DNA from: Lachnospiraceae bacterium
GTDB lineage: Bacteria > Bacillota > Clostridia > Lachnospirales > Lachnospiraceae
NCBI GenBank assembly: GCA_017467845.1
Contig: JAFUKH010000088.1
Coordinates: forward strand, 1 to 64,000
Direction of reading: 5' to 3'
Length of the DNA: 64,000 nucleotides
Below, piece by piece: positions 7,943-16,103 of the stretch. The first letter of the stretch is position 1, and each line of letters starts with the position of its first letter. The translations under genes were made by a program, and so were the position numbers. The notes below the pieces were generated by a model. It was not told where the DNA came from, ran no database searches, and saw nothing but the letters and a program-made list of their open reading frames with translations.

Positions 7943-10648
7943 ATGGAAGCGGTTTTTCTAAAACTCCTCAATATGAGTATTTCTGCCGGCTTTCTCATCC
8001 TTGCGGTTATTCTTGTGAGAGTGGTACTGAAACGTGCGCCCAAGTGGATTCGTTGTGTGCTGTGGGGGCTTGTGGCGGTGCGATTAATCTGTCCGTTTTC
8101 CTTGGAGAGTGCCCTTAGTCTGATTCCCAGCGCAGAGACTATTCCCCAGGAGATTTTATATGCTCGGGAACCTGTCATACATACCGGCATGAGCTTTGTA
8201 AATACCGCAGTGAATCCGGTGATATCGGAGAGTTTGGCTCCGGGTGTGGGGGATAGTGTGAACCCCGTACAGGTACTGACTTTTGTTGCTTCCGTAGTGT
8301 GGCTTCTGGGAATGGCTGTAATGGCGGTATATGCGCTTATCAGTTATCTGCGTCTTCGCCGAAAGGTGGCGGTGTCCATAGCGGCAGCGGAGGAGATTTA
8401 TATTTGTGATTATATTGATACCCCCTTCATTTTGGGGCTGGTAAGGCCTAGGATTTATCTGCCTTCCACACTGGAAAAGGAGCAGATACCCTATGTAATT
8501 GCCCATGAAAGAGCCCATTTAAAGCGGCGGGATCATTTCTGGAAGCCACTAGGTTATGTGCTGCTTACGGTTTATTGGTTCCATCCTCTGGTGTGGGTGG
8601 CATATGTGCTGTTGTGTAGGGATATTGAGTTTGCCTGTGATGAGAAGGTTATCCGGGAATTGGGAGAGGCAGAGAAGAAGTCCTATTCGGATGCACTTTT
8701 AGAATGCAGTGTGCCGAGGAAAATGATTGTGGCCTGTCCTCTGGCATTCGGGGAAGTGGGAGTCAAGGAGCGTGTGAAGACGGTTCTTAATTATAAGCGT
8801 CCGGCATTCTGGATTATGATAGTCTCGGTGGTTGCATGTTTTGCGATAGCGGTGTGCTTTCTTACGAATCCGAAGGATGATGTAACGGAGCCTTTTGGGA
8901 AGATTTATCGGTTGGAAGAGACTACATATGTCTACGGAAAGCAGCTGATATCCAGTGTGGCGTATCCCATTGATTATGCCAGATACCTTCTCACGGAAGA
9001 ACTTAATTTGATGTGTAAGGAAGGAATCGCTCTGTCATTGGAAGGTGACGATTGGGTGCTTCTTGGCAAAATGCAGGAGGTGAAGCTGACAGAGGAGAAT
9101 TTTGATGCATGTTTCAGGGAGTGGGAAGGACTCTCCGGGATGCCGATGGATTTTTCCCCCAAGGAATACCGCAAGGCCAATGAAAAGGCTTGGCAGCTGC
9201 TTGTTACTCCGAAGGAGGAGATGAGCTATTATCTTCTCCGGCAGAAAAACGGAGATATGTATCTGGTGTGCTGGTATTATGATAGTGAGCGGGAGGACGC
9301 CCCGGAGTCCGATGACTCCCAGGTTCGGTGGATGTTCAAGTTAACGGAGGCAAAGGATAAGGAAGTGGCTGAACCTGTAGCGTCAAGAGATACAAGTGGT
9401 CTTGAGGAGCTGAGGGCGGAACAGATGAAGTTGCCGGAGCCCTCTGAGAATGTTGGAGGTAACGAGGATAGTGAGACTGCTGAAGCGGAAGAAACTTCAG
9501 AGTCTTCGGATGTGTTGGAAGAGGCAATCCATGCTGCTATCCTAGGAGAGGATGCGCAGAAGGCTGTGGAAGGCTTGCGTTTTCCTTGTGAGAGCAATGT
9601 GATTCTGGGAACAGAAACATTATGTGCAGTGCCTAAGGCAGACGGGACAGGTGGTGGAGAATACTTGACCGTATATGCCATGGTTTTGGAGCAGGATTAT
9701 GTGTTTGGTGAGCCCCATGGTGAAATTATTGATGACGGTGGCAGCCATATGCCGGTGGCAATTACCTTTAAGGTGGAAGGGGACGAATATATATTAGAGG
9801 AATATTGGCGTCCTCAGGATGGCAGCTATTATGAATCCTCTATCCGGGAGAAATTTCCCGATGATATTGAGGAAGAAGCGATGGATACCCAGAAGTACAT
9901 TCTTGCCCAGATGCAGGACTGCTATAATCAGGCGGTAGCGTTTGCGGGAACTGATGTGGAAGCGGTAATAGAGGAGCTAATGGAGGTGATTCTTTCTTCT
10001 CCGAAATCTGCCAGCAGCGTACAGGATTGTATCAGTGCTCATTATTTTGAATATCGTGAACTGACCTACTATGGAATGCATACCCTTATCTATTGCAGGG
10101 ATCGGTTTGAGGAAGGGAATCAGTCCGGTCTGAAGGGCTCTCTGATGGCTGCGGTCAGTCAGGATATTGCGGAGGGCTATGGCTGGGCAGAGAGGTATGG
10201 AGATACCTATGATAATGCACAGAAATGGTATGATAACTACGCAAAGGAAGGCATCTTCTTCCCCCTTGGGCTGGCAGAAGAAAATCCAAGAAAGGATTGG
10301 GGAATCACCTTATCTGCAGACAATGTGACTGCTGACAGTCTGGAATTGACCATAACCCAGTCCGGCGGATTCCCTACAGGAACCTTGCGGTATGGTTCGG
10401 AGTACAAGCTGATGGTTTGGAAGGATGATGTATGGAAAATGGTGCCTACCGTTATAGATAATTATGCATGGAAAATGGTGGCATATCTTATTCCGATGGG
10501 GGAAAGTGTCTCCTCTGTAGTGGATTGGACATGGTTACATGGAACCTTGCCTGCCGGTAAGTACCGTCTGATAAAGGAAATTCATGATTTTCGAGGGACT
10601 GCAGATTATGATGTAGAACAGTATTATGTAGATTTTGAAATTGAATAA
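7943..10648 (+). CDS. BlaR1-like M56 membrane zinc metalloprotease with large extracellular C-terminus
   Basis: Sensor/protease partner of the BlaI repressor, 901 residues. N-terminal membrane helices (about 8-25, 36-50, 105-125 and a pair near 205-225) enclose an M56 peptidase with HERAH (H188, E189, H192) and the downstream EFACDE third-ligand motif. A last helix near 290-310 is followed by about 590 outside residues: an acidic linker (about 495-525) and a C-terminal Ig-like domain (about 790-901, ending in an LPAGKYR-type motif) that is common in Firmicutes M56 proteins. There is no penicillin-binding transpeptidase domain, so the signal sensed is not obviously a beta-lactam. Start chosen at ATG 7943 because AGGAGGG lies 6 bp upstream; an ATG at 7919 would overlap the repressor gene. 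Confidence 0.9.
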   Translation: MEAVFLKLLNMSISAGFLILAVILVRVVLKRAPKWIRCVLWGLVAVRLICPFSLESALSLIPSAETIPQEILYAREPVIHTGMSFVNTAVNPVISESLAPGVGDSVNPVQVLTFVASVVWLLGMAVMAVYALISYLRLRRKVAVSIAAAEEIYICDYIDTPFILGLVRPRIYLPSTLEKEQIPYVIAHERAHLKRRDHFWKPLGYVLLTVYWFHPLVWVAYVLLCRDIEFACDEKVIRELGEAEKKSYSDALLECSVPRKMIVACPLAFGEVGVKERVKTVLNYKRPAFWIMIVSVVACFAIAVCFLTNPKDDVTEPFGKIYRLEETTYVYGKQLISSVAYPIDYARYLLTEELNLMCKEGIALSLEGDDWVLLGKMQEVKLTEENFDACFREWEGLSGMPMDFSPKEYRKANEKAWQLLVTPKEEMSYYLLRQKNGDMYLVCWYYDSEREDAPESDDSQVRWMFKLTEAKDKEVAEPVASRDTSGLEELRAEQMKLPEPSENVGGNEDSETAEAEETSESSDVLEEAIHAAILGEDAQKAVEGLRFPCESNVILGTETLCAVPKADGTGGGEYLTVYAMVLEQDYVFGEPHGEIIDDGGSHMPVAITFKVEGDEYILEEYWRPQDGSYYESSIREKFPDDIEEEAMDTQKYILAQMQDCYNQAVAFAGTDVEAVIEELMEVILSSPKSASSVQDCISAHYFEYRELTYYGMHTLIYCRDRFEEGNQSGLKGSLMAAVSQDIAEGYGWAERYGDTYDNAQKWYDNYAKEGIFFPLGLAEENPRKDWGITLSADNVTADSLELTITQSGGFPTGTLRYGSEYKLMVWKDDVWKMVPTVIDNYAWKMVAYLIPMGESVSSVVDWTWLHGTLPAGKYRLIKEIHDFRGTADYDVEQYYVDFEIE

Positions 10649-10672
10649 AGGAATAGAGATATTTCCGTCAGG

Positions 10673-10714
10673 CAGGGCGTATATCAGATTTTAGGCTGGT
10701 TACGCCCTGTTTTG
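10673..10714 (+). terminator. Hairpin terminator after the M56 gene
   Basis: Perfect 9-bp arms CAGGGCGTA (10673-10681) and TACGCCCTG (10701-10709) with a 19-nt loop, followed by TTTTGTTCTT. The same GGGCGTA arm sequence recurs twice further downstream, which is unusual for a simple terminator. Confidence 0.6.
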
Positions 10715-10762
10715 TTCTTGTTAGGCATGAGAAGGGGGAGGAACCTACTATTATTGACGCAG

Positions 10763-10949
10763 AAATGTGCTGTATATAAAGGGAGTTGTGATTCTACGCC
10801 CCAAATTTGTGGGGTGAGCGGGGCGTGAATATAGGTTTATGTTGGTTGACAGCACATTTGAAGTGAAAGAACGAGATTTAAGTAACGGTTTTCTATGTTA
10901 TTAATGAAAAACAGGGCGTAGAAAGGGTAATATTTTATATACGCCCTCG
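10763..10949 (+). repeat. Nested and serial inverted repeats with GGGCGTA arms in a 400-bp gene-free region
   Basis: The gap from the M56 gene to the first ECF sigma gene (10649-11068) has no credible gene. It holds an 11-bp perfect inverted repeat AAATGTGCTGT (10763-10773) / ACAGCACATTT (10849-10859) enclosing a second dyad TACGCCCC (10795-10802) / GGGGCGTG (10820-10827), then CAGGGCGTA (10912-10920) / TACGCCCT (10940-10947). With the terminator at 10673 this makes three dyads sharing the GGGCGTA/TACGCCC arm. It could be a structured RNA, a set of operators or a decayed palindromic element. A TATAAT hexamer at 11007-11012 is a possible -10 for the sigma operon, without a clear -35. Confidence 0.6.
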
Positions 10950-11068
10950 GGAGGGAAAGAAGGTTGACATAACATTAAAGGTGCTGGTAAAAATTACAAA
11001 ATATTATATAATTGGAAATAAAAATGCCCCCTAAAAACGTCTAACATATGAAGGGAGGTGGAGAGCCT

Positions 11069-11539
11069 GTGAATAATGAAGAATACGCGAAGCGGGTTGA
11101 GGAAATCCGCGGAAGATTATATAAGACTGCATTTTTATATTTGGGAAGTGAATCTCTTGCCTTGGATGCAGTGGATGAAGCTGTGTACAAGGGGCTTTGC
11201 AATCATAAAAAGCTTCGTCAGCCGGAGTATTTTACGACATGGATGACGCGGATTCTGATGAATGAATGTCACAATGAACAGCGCAGACAGAAACGTCTCA
11301 TACCATTGGAGGAGGTACAGGAACTTCTTACGGAGGATTATGACTCCCTACCCTTGAAGGAGGCAATTAAGCGGCTTCCCAAGGAACTGAAGGAGGTAAT
11401 CATCCTTAGATATTTTACAGGCTACACATTGGCAGAGACGGCAGAGACCTTGAAGATTCCCCAGGGAACCGCTGCCACCAGACAGCGTAAGGCGTTGCAG
11501 CTGCTGAAGTTAGAGTTTGAAGAGGAGGTGTCGTCATGA
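11069..11539 (+). CDS. ECF-type RNA polymerase sigma factor (first of two)
   Basis: Directs RNA polymerase to a small stress or envelope regulon. About 156 residues with region 2 (about 15-80, including FTTWMTRILMNECHNEQRR) and region 4 (about 105-150, LPKELKEVIILRYFTGYTLAETAETL then a helix-turn-helix ending in RQRKAL). Start taken as GTG 11069 (VNNEEYAKR) because GGGAGGTGG lies just before it; an in-frame ATG at 11048 is upstream of that site. The last codons overlap the DUF4179 anti-sigma gene by ATGA, the usual arrangement for an ECF sigma factor and its antagonist. Confidence 0.9.
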   Translation: MNNEEYAKRVEEIRGRLYKTAFLYLGSESLALDAVDEAVYKGLCNHKKLRQPEYFTTWMTRILMNECHNEQRRQKRLIPLEEVQELLTEDYDSLPLKEAIKRLPKELKEVIILRYFTGYTLAETAETLKIPQGTAATRQRKALQLLKLEFEEEVSS

Positions 11540-12921
11540 ATCGTATGGAAGAATTGCAGGAACTTTTAAATGAGCTGGAAGAGCCCGTACCGGCACTGGA
11601 AGACACAGTAAATCGTGCACGGCGCAGAAAAGCAAAACGAAACCGCAGGATTACGGCACTTGTAAGCGTGGCAGCAGTGTTTGTGCTCTTTGTGGGACTG
11701 GTGAATTTCAGTACCCCGGTGGCCTATGCTTGCTCCAAGATTCCCATCATTAAAGAACTGGCGGAGGCTGTGACCTTTTCACCGTCCTTAAGTGATGCGG
11801 TGGAAAATGAGTTTGTGCAGCCCATGAATCTCTACAAGGAAGATGGTGGAGTGTCTGCTACGGTAGAGTATCTGATTGTGGACCAGAAGCAGGTAAATGT
11901 GTTCTTCCGGTTGGATTCGGAGCATTATGCGGGCCTTGGGACAGATCCGAAGGTAAAATCAGCAGATGGAAGTAGTCCGACACCATGTGCGTACGGCTTA
12001 AGTGAGTGGGATGTGGAGAATGGAGAACTTCGTTGTCTTACCATTGACTTTATGGATGAGGATGTGCCACAGTCACTGTTAATCACTATGGATATTTATG
12101 ATAGGGGAGATGTGGCGGCCGGAGAGCCCATGGAAGTGGCAGCTCCTGAAAATATATCCGATGACATGTTCTCAGACATGGAAGAGCCGCGGATGTATGT
12201 GGCCTATTTTGAATTTCTGCTGGAGTTTGACCCGCTTTTTACAGCAGCAGGTAAGGTGTTTGACATCAATGAGACCATAGAAATGGATGGACAGCAGATT
12301 ACCTTCACACAGATGGAGGTTTATCCCACCCACCTCAGGGTAAATGTAGAGGAATCCGGAAAAAATACAGCGTGGCTGAAATCCCTTGATTTCTATATTG
12401 AAACGGATTGGGGAATGCAGTTTGATACCATTTCCAACGGTATCAGTGCTACGGGAAGCGAGGATGGCAAATCCATGGCTTCGTTTAGGGCAGACAGCTC
12501 CTATTTCTATGAGGCGGAGCATCTGGAAATCGTGATTACCGGAGTAGAGTGGCTAAATAAGGACATGGAAAAGATGTATTTGAATCTGGAAACGGGAGAG
12601 ACCGGGCAGCTTCCGGAAGGTGTGCGGTTTAAAGCTGCCACAAAACAGGCAGAAGGCTGGATTCTGGAGTTTGAAGCGCAGTACCGCAGAGAAAATCATC
12701 ATCACCAATTGTTTGCGTCGGAATTCTATGATGCAGCCGGGGAACGGTATGAAATCAATTCCTGGTCAAGTACCTTTGGCGAGGAGAATGAGAATGGAGA
12801 GATTAGCTACTTCATTGAGGAGTTCCCATTAAAGGACTATCACGAGACGGAAGTGTGGCTGTGCCCCCATTATTCTCATATGTGGACTCCGGAGGAGCCC
12901 GTTCGGATAGAAGTAAAATAA
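11536..12921 (+). CDS. DUF4179-type membrane anti-sigma factor
   Basis: Probable antagonist of the preceding ECF sigma factor, 461 residues. A short cytoplasmic N-terminus (1-37, acidic then Arg/Lys-rich) that would bind sigma, one membrane helix (about 38-60, ITALVSVAAVFVLFVGLVNF), then a long extracellular part with the conserved N-terminal segment of DUF4179 proteins (YACSKIPIIKELAEAV) and beta-rich domains to the C-terminus. The 4-bp ATGA overlap with the sigma gene implies coupled translation. The outer domain presumably senses an envelope signal; the signal cannot be read from sequence. Confidence 0.85.
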   Translation: MNRMEELQELLNELEEPVPALEDTVNRARRRKAKRNRRITALVSVAAVFVLFVGLVNFSTPVAYACSKIPIIKELAEAVTFSPSLSDAVENEFVQPMNLYKEDGGVSATVEYLIVDQKQVNVFFRLDSEHYAGLGTDPKVKSADGSSPTPCAYGLSEWDVENGELRCLTIDFMDEDVPQSLLITMDIYDRGDVAAGEPMEVAAPENISDDMFSDMEEPRMYVAYFEFLLEFDPLFTAAGKVFDINETIEMDGQQITFTQMEVYPTHLRVNVEESGKNTAWLKSLDFYIETDWGMQFDTISNGISATGSEDGKSMASFRADSSYFYEAEHLEIVITGVEWLNKDMEKMYLNLETGETGQLPEGVRFKAATKQAEGWILEFEAQYRRENHHHQLFASEFYDAAGERYEINSWSSTFGEENENGEISYFIEEFPLKDYHETEVWLCPHYSHMWTPEEPVRIEVK

Positions 12922-12998
12922 ATCAATTTCAAATGTAATGCATGCTCTCTTTTTGCGACATAGTGTATGAAGAAACCAAGGATAAGGGGAGAGGGAAC

Positions 12999-13556
12999 GT
13001 GGAAGATCAGCAGATTATAGAACTATATTTTCAGCGGGATGAGCGGGCAATTTCTGAAACCGCAGCAAAATACGGGGGCTTTTGTACCCACATCGCCATG
13101 AATATTTTGAGTGTAAAGGAGGATGCGGAGGAATGTGTCAGTGACACTTATTTTTCAGCATGGAAGCAGATTCCTCCCACCATGCCGGAGGTATTCAAGG
13201 CGTTTCTGGGTAGGATTACCAGAAATCTGTCCATCAGCAAATTCCGTGCCATGAGGGCGAAAAAGCGATTTAATGGTCTGGAGGTAATGCTTTCTGAGCT
13301 TGAGGACTGTCTGCCTTCTTTAGAGAATGTGGAGCAGGTGGTGGAAGCCAGACAGTTGTCAGAGTACATCAGCATCTGGCTTGACTCCTTATCGGAGGAA
13401 GACTGTGCCCTTTTCGTGCGAAGATATTGGTATGGAGAAGAGGTACAGGTGCTTGCGAAGAAGTGCGGCATCACCGCCGGGCATATGGCACAGAAGATGC
13501 TCCGTCTGCGTAAGGGGCTGAAGACTTTCTTGGAGCAGAAAGGAGTGGCATTATGA
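12999..13556 (+). CDS. ECF-type RNA polymerase sigma factor (second of two)
   Basis: About 185 residues. Region 2 is at about 10-75 (IIELYFQRDERAI, AEECVSDTYFSAW, FLGRITRNLSISKFR) and region 4 at about 120-180 (LSEEDCALFVRRYWYGEEV then a helix-turn-helix and RLRKGLKTFL). This is the ECF type often found with an adjacent small membrane protein in clostridia. GTG 12999 is preferred as start because a purine-rich AAGGGGAGAGGG lies just upstream; the frame is open back to an ATG at 12942. It overlaps the next gene by ATGA and differs clearly from the first sigma factor, so the two pairs probably serve different regulons. Confidence 0.87.
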   Translation: MEDQQIIELYFQRDERAISETAAKYGGFCTHIAMNILSVKEDAEECVSDTYFSAWKQIPPTMPEVFKAFLGRITRNLSISKFRAMRAKKRFNGLEVMLSELEDCLPSLENVEQVVEARQLSEYISIWLDSLSEEDCALFVRRYWYGEEVQVLAKKCGITAGHMAQKMLRLRKGLKTFLEQKGVAL

Positions 13557-14221
13557 AAACAGAGAAGTTGTATGACGGAATCACAGCTATTAGGGACGAT
13601 ATCGTAGAGAAGGCAGATAAGTACGTTTTTCGGAAAAGAAAGCGCAGCTATACGGGAATCGCCGGATTTGGAGTAATGGCTGCCTGTGCATGTCTGCTGG
13701 TGATGATAACGCTACCTCACCTTGCCGGGGGAGGCAGTAGTAGCGATAGAGCCTATGGCACAGAGGGGATCCCGGCAGAGGAGGCAGAAAGAGCAGAAGC
13801 ACCTGCGCAGGCGGTGGAGGATGCAGAAACCAAGGAACAGGTTATGACGGAAGCCACAAGGGAAGAAAATGGCAGCAGCTCAGATTTTATGTGCCTGTTC
13901 CCCAGTATGGTACTAGCCGGATACGAAGCGGAAGAGGACGCCGGAGTGTATGAAGATGTGGTGCTGCAGGCGAAGTATTACAATGAAGAATTGCAGGATG
14001 AGATGACGATTACCATTGCTCATAAGGAGTGGTTTGGGGAAGAAATGCAGGATGCCCAGCCGGGAAGAGTATATTACCGAGAGACGCTGAATTCTACAGG
14101 TTCATACATCTATATTGACGGCGGTGAGTGTATTGTGGAATACTCGCTTAGTACAAGAGATATCGCCGGGATAGAGGGGTTCTATGATATGGTTTACTCT
14201 GCACCGTACTTTGCAGAGTAA
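13553..14221 (+). CDS. Putative membrane anti-sigma partner, single-pass protein
   Basis: 222 residues: a basic cytoplasmic N-terminus (1-37, ending RKRKRSYTG), one membrane helix (about 38-60), a low-complexity Glu/Ala-rich linker (about 75-110) and an extracellular C-terminal domain of about 110 residues. No family recognised with confidence. Position (ATGA overlap with the second ECF sigma gene) and topology make it that sigma factor's likely antagonist, by analogy with the pair just upstream. Confidence 0.75.
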   Translation: MKTEKLYDGITAIRDDIVEKADKYVFRKRKRSYTGIAGFGVMAACACLLVMITLPHLAGGGSSSDRAYGTEGIPAEEAERAEAPAQAVEDAETKEQVMTEATREENGSSSDFMCLFPSMVLAGYEAEEDAGVYEDVVLQAKYYNEELQDEMTITIAHKEWFGEEMQDAQPGRVYYRETLNSTGSYIYIDGGECIVEYSLSTRDIAGIEGFYDMVYSAPYFAE

Positions 14222-14309
14222 AGTGGCTCTGTTATTGCGGACAGAGGTAATTGTTTCCTTTTGAAGAATAATATCATTTTTTCGTTGAAAATAATATTTG
14301 TTTGTGATA

Positions 14310-14352
14310 AGCTACTGAAGTTAGAAAACACTAACGACAGTGGCTTTTTATT
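14310..14352 (+). terminator. Terminator/attenuator hairpin before the ABC exporter genes
   Basis: Two-part stem AGCTACTG / CAGTGGCT enclosing GTTAG / CTAAC (14310-14344), followed by TTTTTATTTT. It ends 15 bp before the start of the downstream ABC gene, so it terminates the sigma/anti-sigma transcript or acts as an attenuator for the exporter. Confidence 0.75.
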
Positions 14353-14367
14353 TTGGGAGAAAAAGAT

Positions 14368-16101
14368 ATGATGATAAACAAAAGGCTGATAGGGATTGTC
14401 AGCGAAAGTAAAAAATTTGTGGCGGCAAACGTAATTTTCCAATGGTGCTCGTTGATAGCAAATATTGTAATGATGGCAACCATTACAAATCTTTTGGGAA
14501 AATTGTACACAGGAAACTGCGGAAGCAGAGAGCTTCTGATAGCCGCCGGGATTACGGCAGGAGCCGTGATTGTCCGCTTTTTCTGCACGGTGATGGCAAG
14601 CCGTATGGGGTACTTATCGTCGAAAGCCGTTAAGAAAACGCTAAGGGAAATGATATATCGTAAGTTGTTACAATTGGGGAACTCATACAAGGAAAAGATT
14701 CAGACATCAGAGATTGTACAGGTTGCTGTAGAAGGAGTAGATCAGCTGGAGACTTATTTCGGAGCATATCTTCCTCAATTTTTTTATGCTATGCTGGCAC
14801 CTCTTACGTTATTTATGGTGCTCAGCTTTGTAAATTTCCCGGCTGCAGTGGTACTTCTTATCTGTGTGCCCATGATTCCGGTAACGATTGTAGCGGTACA
14901 GCGGTGGGCAAAGAAGCTTCTCTCCAAATATTGGGGACAGTATACGGCACTGGGAGATACCTTTTTAGAGAATCTTCAGGGACTTACCACCTTGAAAATC
15001 TATCAGGCAGATGCATTTAAGCATGAGGAAATGAATGAGGAATCGGAGAAGTTCCGTAAGATCACCATGAAGGTGCTGACCATGCAGCTGAATTCCATTA
15101 CGATAATGGATTTGATTGCGTACGGCGGTGCTGCACTGGGCGTAATTTTGTCGGTAACCCAATATCGTGGAGGAAATGTATCGTTGGAAGGATGTCTTTT
15201 AATCATTCTTCTTTCCGCAGATTTCTTTATTCCTATGCGACAGCTTGGATCCTTTTTTCATATTGCCATGAATGGTATGGCGGCAAGTGATAAGATTTTC
15301 AGGCTTCTGGATTTGACGGAGGAAGAGGAGAAACAGGAAAAGATTGGAGAAGACGTAACGATTGTCTGCGAGAGCTTGAAATTCTCTTATGAAGAGGACA
15401 GAGAGATCCTCCATGGTGTGGATATGAGATTTCCCAAGGGCAGCTTTACCTCTATCGTAGGAGAGAGTGGTTGCGGGAAATCCACGGTTGCCGCAATTCT
15501 TATGGGAAGAAATAAGGGATATACCGGCTGTGTTACCATTGGCGGAAAAGAGTTGTCGGAGCTTGGGGAGGACAGCATTCTGGAGAAAATAACCTATATC
15601 AGTCATCAGAGTTATCTTTTTAAGGGGACGGTGAGAGATAATCTGTTGATGGGAAAAGCAGACGCAACGGAGGAGGAGATGTGGCAGGCCTTGGAGAGTG
15701 TGAAGCTGGACGGATTTTTACGTCAGGAGAAGGGGCTGGATACCCGGCTGTTAGAAAAGGCTTCCAATCTTTCCGGCGGTCAGTGTCAGCGTTTGGCACT
15801 GGCGAGAGCGCTTTTACATGATAGTGAGGTATACATTTTCGATGAAGCTACCTCCAATATTGATGTAGAAAGTGAAAATGACATTATGGCGCAGATTGTT
15901 CGCCTGGCAGAAACAAAGACGATTATTCTTATTTCTCACCGACTTGTCAATGTGACCGGTTCAGATAATATCTATGTGCTTGATAATGGAAAAGTGGCAG
16001 AGGTAGGTAACCATAGGGAATTGTTAGAGAAAAAGGGTGTTTATGCACAGCTGTGGAATACCCAGCAGAGCTTGGAGAATTACGGAAAGGAGTGTGACTA
16101 G
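14368..16101 (+). CDS. CydD-like ABC exporter, fused permease and ATPase
   Basis: Half-transporter of 577 residues: six membrane helices (about 15-305), then an ATPase domain with Walker A GESGCGKST (about 364-372), signature LSGGQCQR and Walker B VYIFDEATSNID. The membrane-domain sequence (ETYFGAYLPQFFYAMLAPL, GLTTLKIYQAD) is that of CydD-type subunits, which in other bacteria export cysteine or glutathione for redox balance. Start set at ATG 14368 (GGGAG 8 bp upstream) rather than an in-frame TTG at 14353. Paired with the next gene, 2 bp apart, to form a heterodimer. No cytochrome bd genes are near, so the substrate is inferred only from the family. Confidence 0.85.
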   Translation: MMINKRLIGIVSESKKFVAANVIFQWCSLIANIVMMATITNLLGKLYTGNCGSRELLIAAGITAGAVIVRFFCTVMASRMGYLSSKAVKKTLREMIYRKLLQLGNSYKEKIQTSEIVQVAVEGVDQLETYFGAYLPQFFYAMLAPLTLFMVLSFVNFPAAVVLLICVPMIPVTIVAVQRWAKKLLSKYWGQYTALGDTFLENLQGLTTLKIYQADAFKHEEMNEESEKFRKITMKVLTMQLNSITIMDLIAYGGAALGVILSVTQYRGGNVSLEGCLLIILLSADFFIPMRQLGSFFHIAMNGMAASDKIFRLLDLTEEEEKQEKIGEDVTIVCESLKFSYEEDREILHGVDMRFPKGSFTSIVGESGCGKSTVAAILMGRNKGYTGCVTIGGKELSELGEDSILEKITYISHQSYLFKGTVRDNLLMGKADATEEEMWQALESVKLDGFLRQEKGLDTRLLEKASNLSGGQCQRLALARALLHDSEVYIFDEATSNIDVESENDIMAQIVRLAETKTIILISHRLVNVTGSDNIYVLDNGKVAEVGNHRELLEKKGVYAQLWNTQQSLENYGKECD

Positions 16102-16103
16102 GG

